Assembly (NCBI RefSeq): GCF_000208745.1
Contig: NC_030853.1
Span: 21,614,594-21,678,593, forward strand
Origin: Theobroma cacao
Taxonomy: Eukaryota > Streptophyta > Magnoliopsida > Malvales > Malvaceae
Direction of reading: 5' to 3'
Length of the DNA stretch: 64,000 nucleotides
Within the stretch, counting starts at the first letter, position 1; each line of letters starts with the position of its first letter. Below, piece after piece: positions 57,481-64,000 of the stretch. The notes below the pieces were generated by a model. It ran no database searches and was not told where the DNA came from. It was given only the letters and a program-made list of their open reading frames with translations. Made by a program: the position numbers and the translations under genes.

Positions 57481-58500
57481 TGAACTCTCTTTTAATATAC
57501 AGTATAGATTTCATCCATGATCTCTAACTTTTTATTCTAGTTTTATTTTAATCTTCATTAACCTCTAAATTGTTCTAGTTAAGTCTTTATTCTTTTTAAG
57601 TGATTCAATTCAGTTTTTTTAATTGTTATATTATTCCATTAACAATTGAAAAACAATCAAAATGGAACCATTTTAAAAGTTAAGAATCCAGAGAAAAAAA
57701 TTTAGAAATTAAAAATTAAAATGAAATCAAATTAAAAAATTAGGACTTATAGTTGGAATTTACTCAACTATTATGCACTTGTATGGTTCTCTTTTTTCCA
57801 ATTCTATTAATTTTTGCTACCCTTTTGTTATGGCAAGTTCAAACTTCAAAGCACAGGGAATGATGGGCAACGATAATAAACCTGGCTGCTAGTTGGATTC
57901 CTTCAGGCTTGTCGAGACTCTGTACATATATTGTGCCTTTGTAAAATCTTTCACCATTATTTTTCTCCATGGCTTTTGAGTCTAACATGGTTGTGTGAGT
58001 TTGTGTGTTTTCTTTCTTGCTTCATTCAACGTGCTGAAACTTACCTATAAACCCAAAAAAGAAAAAAAAATTCTCCTTAAATAACTATGAAATTAAAATG
58101 CATAGTTTCACTTTGGAATGTATTTCTTATTAACATCTAGATTCTTAAAGCCTTTTTTTTTTTTGAAAATTGAAAAATAATTTGAACTTTGTTTTCCTAA
58201 TTCTTTTAAAGAATTATATTAAATATCATCTAAACTTAATTTAAATGGTAAGAATGAGGAAAGATTTGAATAAAATTTTCATTCATACTAAATTGTTACT
58301 AGTCATGTCTCAAGCAATATTGCTGGCGCTTGATGAATTTCTATGTTTCATGTAATTCTGGTTATAAATTTATTAACATATGAGAACTCAAGTTGATACA
58401 AATTGGTGTAATTTCATTCTAAAGGTTTGTTTCTGTTTTTTTTGGAATTGAACGAAGGGAGATTTGAACTTTACTTTTTAATAAAGGAGATCATACATCA
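57481..58500. other. AT-rich spacer
   Basis: No gene recognised. A slightly more complex stretch at 57830-58050 lacks a long open frame. Confidence 0.5.
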
Positions 58501-59540
58501 ATCAATAAGTTAAATGTTCATATACAATTTTATCCTTATTATTATTTATTTTAAAATTAAAATTTGTAAATCGTTAAATACTTTTAGTTTGAAAATATAA
58601 ATTTTAATATTTTTTTCATTAAATTAGATTTTTGTGACTTAATTGACCTATTACATTAACTTTTACACATTTACGTTAAAATGTTTAAATATGTTTGTTC
58701 CATCTTTATGAGTTTTTACGTCAATTCTTACAATTTTACGTCATACTTTTCAAAAAGTGACTTTTAATAATAATTATTTTTATCTTTATTATTATTTATT
58801 TTTAAATTAAAATTTATAAATCGTTAAATACTTTTAGCTCGAAAATATAAATTTAAATATTTTTTTCATTAAAATTATATTTTTGTGACTTAATTGACCT
58901 ATTATGGTAACTCTCATACATTTATGTTTAGATTTTAAAAGTAATTGTTTGACTTTTATGAATTTTCATATTAATTCTTAAAGTTTTACGTCAAGGCTTT
59001 TCGATGAGAGCTTTTAACAATAATTATTTTTATCTTTATTATTATTTATTTTTAAAATTAAAATTTGTAAATCTTTAAATTTTCTGAACTTGAGAATATA
59101 AATTTAAATGTTTAGTTTTCATTAAAATTAGATTTTTATGACTTAGTTGACTTATAACATTAACTCTCACACATTTATATTAAGGTTTTAAATATTTTTG
59201 TTTCACCTTTATGAGTTCTTACATCAATTCTTACAGCTTTATATTAAGGCTTTTTAATAGAAAGTTTTAACAATAATTATTTTTATCTTTATTATTATTT
59301 ATTTTTAAATTAAAATTTGTAAATCGTTAAATACTTTTAATCAGAGAATATAAATTTAAAAAATTTTTTTATTAAAATTAGATTTTTGTGACTTATTTGA
59401 CCTGTTAACTTTCACACATTTATATTAAGATTTTAAATATGCTTATTATGAGTTTTTATGTCAATTTTTACAATTTTATGTTAAACCTTTTCAATTACAA
59501 TTTTTAACAATAATTATTTTTATCTTTATTATTATTTCTT
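58500..59540. repeat. Tandem array, about 250-bp unit, four copies
   Basis: The landmark TTATCTTTATTATTATTT recurs at about 58531, 58780, 59030, 59283 and 59520 (intervals 249, 250, 253 and 237). Within each unit AATCGTTAAATACTTTTA, GATTTTTGTGACTTAATTGA and TTACGTCAATTCTTACA-like words recur in order. The units are diverged, so the array is not recent. No coding capacity. Confidence 0.92.
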
Positions 59541-59729
59541 AGAAAGTCCTCATCTCTTCGGACTCCCTAATTTTTTTTAATTTACTTTTTTATTAACTAG
59601 TTGAATGTGTTTACCGATTTTTTTATTGGTTTGAAATCCATGATTGCAATTTAATCTTAGAGATATTATGATCCTTATTATTTAACCTTACAATAAGGTA
59701 AAAAAATGATGACTTTACTGCAAAATTTG

Positions 59730-61035
59730 CCCAAGATGAAGTCGTATCAGATTAGATTTCACATACTTCGGCAGGCCAATCTTCTCTTGGGAGAACATGG
59801 CATACAAGTTTCTGTTTACCAATTTTGATGTTTAAAGATAAATTTTTCCAATTTGCAGTTTCTGTCATTGTACCAGAACTCTCTATTAGAAGTAAGAATT
59901 GGAAGATATAAATGGTTCAAAGATCATTGGTATCAGAACTAGAATTAGCTTGGTAAGGCATCTATTTCAATGGTCTTAAGTTATACTGTTACATCTACAA
60001 CATTAGAACATCCTATTGCATACTTAAATCAGTATGTAGGCTCTCAATTTCCTCTACCTTCGAATTTATCAGTCAGCTGTATAGCTTGCTTCTAAATTTG
60101 GTGTCTACTGCTCTTATGGAGGTATGCTTCTGAACTCTTACAATACATTCAGATTTCGGGAGATAAATCTGATAATCTCTCTCAACTTCATAAGGAGTTT
60201 TATGCAAGAGAATTGAATTTTTTTTTGGAGAACTCCAACAGTAAGCATTTAAATGTAAACTCGTACACAGACATAAAAGCTACAATGAATAGCTGTAAGT
60301 ATAATTGTTAGTGTAAATGTTGATCCTTACTCTCAAGCAATGAATAGCTGTAAGTATTGCATTAGCCTTTTGAACTACCTTTCCCTTGTTCATTAGAAAA
60401 TTTTGTTATTGGTTTAGATGACTGTATTCACTTGTGAAGCCTTGCAATGTTGATTTACTGGTCAATATGTGTCACTCCCAGCACATTTGAAATAACTTAT
60501 CAGAAATACATGATTCAATTGCTTCCCAGACAATACATATATAGGAACAATCCCTCAAAAAAAAACAACCAAGCTTTGAATTTGGATAGCAAATTCAAGG
60601 TGCCAGAGAGACGAACATTGAGAACGTTCTGACTTTGCAATTGGAGGAAGACAGACTTTGTCCAGTGGTTGTTGAGGTAGGGAATTTGATCATCTCTATT
60701 AGATCAAATGAGAATAGTATCCACGTACAAATATTTGATGGTTGCAGGCAAATGTCAATAAAAAGTAGGATGAAAGATGAGCTAGCTTAGATGATGATTC
60801 TGAGCTCAAAGATAATACTCATTGGTTTGCCTGGAGGAATGAACCTGAACAAAAGTTATTAAAGCCAGCTATCGCAAGAAAGTACAGATATGTAGTGGCA
60901 GCTGCTCAAAAGGCTTTAGAATCAGCAGCCTATAAAATCTGCCATTGAACTCTCGAGAACTTAATCAGAAGAATCTGATTTATCCATATGATGAAACTGA
61001 TTCTAGAGCTTCTAGTTAAAAAAGGAGAGGTTTCA
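59730..61035 (+). pseudogene. Unrecognised host gene, copy C, middle and 3' part
   Basis: Matches copy A 20274-20703 joined directly to 29005-29908. Shared landmarks are TCTTGGGAGAACATGG, GGAAGATATAAATGGTTC, CAATACATTCAGATTT and AGACTTTGTC. At 60122-60126 it carries a single GTATG where copy A has the Copia element. Readable phrases include DKSDNLSQLHKEFYAREL-type sequence near 60160 and AARKYR/AAAQKALESAAYK-type sequence near 60900. Stops occur in every frame, so either exons are short or the gene is dead. Confidence 0.45.
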
Positions 61036-62463
61036 CTAATAAAAGAGGAACATTATACAGCTTACAACTGGGTAGAACCTTAAATTCAGCTTGCAATAAG
61101 AGGAATAACTTTACACCTAGCAAACTTCTACATGTCAGTCTATCTTTGGTCTTCTAGTGATATTAGTCTAGTGCAGAAGCACTAAGGATTTCACTATATA
61201 TCTTACAAACAGGTACCTACATTAAGGGAGGAAAAAAAACCTTAAACAGGATATTTAAATGATTCAAAGAAATGAAAATTCCCCATAAGAACTGAAAGTT
61301 GAGACCATCACTAGACATTGATGGATTCAATATGCAGCTATAATAATAGTGCACTTGAGAGAAATAACACCAGCAACTGGAAAGAACCACATTCCAACAT
61401 AAACATTGCAAACTACGCTAATACCCAGGCTCTGCAAAGTGTCATTAAAAGGTTATTCCACAGGCTGGAAGCCAGTGTGGCATGTTAAAGGGAAGATAAG
61501 AAAGGGTAACAGCACTTAAAGGAGACAAAAAAGGGGCAAAAAGTAAGAAAGGTCTGGAAGGTAAGTTAAAGTGGTTAGCAGAGTGATAGAGAACATTTTC
61601 TTTTAAAGGAGTTGAAGAAGATACACATCAAAAGAGCAAAGAACTCACTTTGACTAAGGCATAACAGTCATTGTATATAGAGGCAGAGTAGAAGTTCATA
61701 CTCAAAATAATTGATACAACTACAATTACTAACAGGTAAGATTTGCACAATTTAAAAGGAACTATATGCAAATCCGTTGATGTATCCAAAAAGCCACCAT
61801 AGAATTTTAACCAAATGGCTAGAATTGAATTTTTAACAAGTCCAATATTCATTAATTTCATCATTGTCTCTCATCCACACTCCCTTCATTTTAGAAAGTG
61901 ATAAGGTTTTGTATAGATACATGCTTCTCCAGATATTTAGTTTAAATTCACACTCAAGAATGCAAGATAACTTAATAAAATATGAGACCTTCTTTTCCCT
62001 TTTTCTTTTTGATATCTAAATATGACCCAAAGATTAAATGCGGCCTATTGAGAAGTTGCTTTCTCTACTAGTTAATGTTAAAGATCTAGTCAGTCAAGCA
62101 ACACTAATCCCTTAAAACCTCAGCCCCAAGATCAGCCAGCCCTTTACCGATCCTTAGCCTAATTAGTCTGTTTTGGCCTTTGGAATAATTGTTTCCCTTG
62201 AAATAGATAAACATTATATGAAAGAATGTAACATGAAATTTTCAATTAGAAACAAAAAGGGCATGGTCAGAGAAGTTGGTAATCAAATTATATCACCAAG
62301 AACGTTTAATCAAGCACTAATTCACACAAAAAAGCTATCACAAGAACATTCAGTTCACATCATCCATATTTCATTCAGCTCAATTTAAGAAACATGGATT
62401 ACACCTAATCTTAAGAACTTTCAAAATGTAAAAGCTTAAAACAAAACTTTGTATATTGAAAAG
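61036..62463. other. Region between copy C and PSRP-3, no gene recognised
   Basis: Homology to copy A stops at 61035. The continuation to about 61150 stays readable in one frame (NKRGTLYSLQLGRTLNSACN) and could be the end of the copy C gene. Minus-strand open frames at 61217-61411 and 61628-61864 show no domain. The last few hundred bases probably include the 3' untranslated region of PSRP-3. Confidence 0.4.
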
Positions 62464-63177
62464 CTAGGACAAATTACCACCACTTGTCTGCCACAAATTG
62501 ATAATATCAGTAGCTTGATTGAGAAGGTGTATCCTTTGCATGTGAGATATCCAGGGCTTGTTTTCAAGCAAAACCTTGAGCTCTTCCCAAGCATCTTTCC
62601 TGGGCCAAAAATAGTATGGACTCAAAGGGATTGTACCATGCCCTGGTATCACTTGGTCAAGTGCTATCCCTATGTCTTTTTCCATCCATATAAACTTCAA
62701 CACTACCCTTGGCTTTTCCAATGGCTTCACCACCACTCCAAGCTTCTACATTATCCCAACAGAAAAAATTACAAAAACCCAAGAAACTATAAGTTACAAA
62801 TGAAGCCTTTTTCTGGGTTTTACAAGAAAAAGGGCAAAGAAACTTTGGCTGGCTTTTCTTGATAGCAGAAAATTCATCTAATTAAAACCATTTTTTCTGG
62901 GAAAAAAACAAAATTAAAGGAAAAAAAAAAGGACCCAAAAGCTGACCTCTTTATAAGAAGAAGATTCAGAAGGGGAATCATCCAGAGGCAGTTCATCTGA
63001 GAGAACCTGAGCTTTAGCTTTGACTTGTGGAGAGATTATCGGTTTAGCAAAATTTGAGGTTTTGGGAGAAACAGTAAGAGGTTTAAGAAGGAACAAGGTT
63101 GGATTTTGGGAAGGGAATGAAGTCAAGGTTTTAAAGGGGGGTTTTAGGTATGTTTGGAGAGATGTTGTTACCAACAT
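62464..63177 (-). CDS. PSRP3: PSRP-3, chloroplast small-subunit ribosomal protein (cS23, Ycf65 family), two exons
   Basis: Exon 1 is 63177-62947 and exon 2 is 62745-62464, with a 201-base intron (donor GAG|GTCAGC, acceptor ATGTAG|AAG), giving 170 residues, the usual size. Residues 1 to about 55 are Ser/Thr/Pro/Lys-rich and poor in acidic residues ([18 protein letters not shown]), as in a chloroplast transit peptide. A short acidic stretch ([13 protein letters not shown]) follows. Exon 2 is the conserved domain: [20 protein letters not shown], then [34 protein letters not shown] and [18 protein letters not shown], ending at the normal C-terminus. The family is a plastid-specific component of the 30S ribosomal subunit. 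I chose the ATG at 63177; another in-frame ATG lies at 63264, but its extension is less transit-peptide-like. No stops or shifts: this is the one intact gene here. Confidence 0.95.
62746..62946 (-). other. PSRP3: PSRP-3 intron
   Basis: Phase 0 intron with GT...AG borders and a T-rich 3' half on the coding strand. Reading straight through it meets a stop after FWVLFFFL, whereas splicing joins SSSYKE to KLGVVVKP. Confidence 0.88.
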
Positions 63178-63360
63178 CTTTTTCGTAAGTATTTTCAGTT
63201 TCAGGGGAGAATCAGACAACCAAGGCAGGAAGCAATTTTCTACTTTGCTTATGTTTCTATGCATGTTTCTGGTGAGGTGGTGTAATAGGTACTAAAAAGG
63301 GTCGGGTTGTCGGGTGCAGACATGGAACCGCTCTGGGCATTCCTTTTTGAAATGGCTGTA

Positions 63361-63366
63361 GGCCCA
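63361..63366 (-). promoter_or_regulatory. Site II-type element TGGGCC upstream of PSRP-3
   Basis: On the gene's strand AAATGGGCCTAC lies about 185 bases before the ATG. TGGGCC/T boxes are common in promoters of plant ribosomal-protein and organelle-related genes. One box alone is weak evidence. Confidence 0.4.
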
Positions 63367-63479
63367 TTTACATTTTAGGAAAATGTTTTTCACTTTCATT
63401 TATCTATATTTTTGCTGCAAACATTATTAACGAAACAAGATAAACAATTAAATTTGAAAAAAGAAGTGAGGGAGCCACA

Positions 63480-63600
63480 ATAGACGATATTGAAACGGAT
63501 AGTCAAATAGTTGTTGGTTGGATTAAAGGGAAAAAGCTTCGGGTAAGATGGGGAGCTTTATTGAAGACTGTCTAAATTTATTGATGGTTGTTAGGTGCAA
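63480..63600 (+). mobile_element. Possible LINE RNase H-like relic
   Basis: A plus-strand reading near 63486 gives DIETDSQIVVGWIKGKKLR, resembling the conserved E-S/T-D-S-x-x-x-V-x-W segment of the plant RNase H-like domain found at LINE C-termini. The frame is then lost. It could instead be from a domesticated RNase H-like gene. Confidence 0.35.
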
Positions 63601-64000
63601 TAGCATAAACTACTATCGTATTGCATTTGAATAGGCTAGTGATATCTAATATGTTATTCTTAAGGATATTAATGCATCCAATTGATTATATTACAAGGTG
63701 GGTGATTTAGGTAAATATCCCGATGATTATACGAAGGTGAGAGTATTCTTTTTTTCTTATCCATGGTTTTTATCTTACAGGATTTTTATATGAGAAGGTT
63801 TTTAATGAGATCCTTATATTATATATGAGGATGGAAGTTGGTTATGTTACAGTGAGAGAGTTGATATGTCAAATGATTATGGTTCTCAATATGTATTTTA
63901 AGGAAAAAGAAGATTAATCAATTTCTTTTCATAAAATATCAAAATAATCTAATGACGGAGCTTCTTTAAAAATTAAGTGATTTTCTTAAATATTCTTGAA
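63601..64000. other. AT-rich right edge of window, no gene recognised
   Basis: No extended frame, repeat or transposon end was seen. Confidence 0.5.

Overview
This is a repeat-dense stretch of a plant nuclear genome. It is AT-rich and holds Ty1/Copia, Athila-type Ty3/Gypsy, CACTA and LINE sequences. Its one convincingly intact host gene, at the right end on the minus strand, is a two-exon nuclear gene for the plastid ribosomal protein PSRP-3. The repeat mix fits a eudicot; I cannot name the species. Almost all other open frames belong to decaying transposons or are chance frames. Two runs of N (5280-6150 and 34769-35620) both fall inside copies of one long LTR family, called here the T-LTR (TGTCAAAC...GTGACA, about 2.8 kb).

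Layout. 1-972: partial T-LTR. 973-2313: a short GC-richer patch, then very AT-rich DNA. About 2314-15219: a decayed CACTA (En/Spm) transposon with a TNP2-type transposase and a Transposase_24-like second gene. Its transposase is split by an Athila-type solo LTR (4089-8495), which is itself split by a T-LTR (4204-7176, perfect 5-bp duplication). The CACTA 3' end, with a nested inverted-repeat element, has been duplicated in tandem (unit about 1541 bp). 15220-29908: copy A of a host segment, interrupted by a deleted Copia element (17109-19693) and by a full-length Copia element on the minus strand (20704-29004, perfect duplication GTATG). That second Copia carries a T-LTR solo (21113-23904, perfect duplication CATCT). 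29909-31511: AT-rich DNA. 31512-32869: copy D of the upstream part of the segment, ended by a CACTA-like terminus. 33737-39534: a third LTR-like unit holding another nested T-LTR (34081-36900) and minisatellites. 39932-42919: copy B (promoter and first exon), with a MITE-like insertion. 42920-59729: a 16.8-kb block containing a minus-strand Copia interrupted by a rearranged Athila element (46097-53522), a LINE fragment, AT-rich DNA and a 250-bp tandem array. 59730-61035: copy C, the downstream part of the same segment. 62464-63177: the PSRP-3 gene. 63480-63600: a possible second LINE relic.

The window does not encode a pathway. Its value is as a layered insertion record. Copies A, B, C and D act as filled and empty sites for one another, so several insertions can be placed to the base and ordered. 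I found no convincing new protein-coding system. The most unusual items are the internally inverted Athila element, the duplicated CACTA end with its nested inverted-repeat element, the three-level nesting inside the transposase, and a 75-codon frame kept open in three T-LTR copies.
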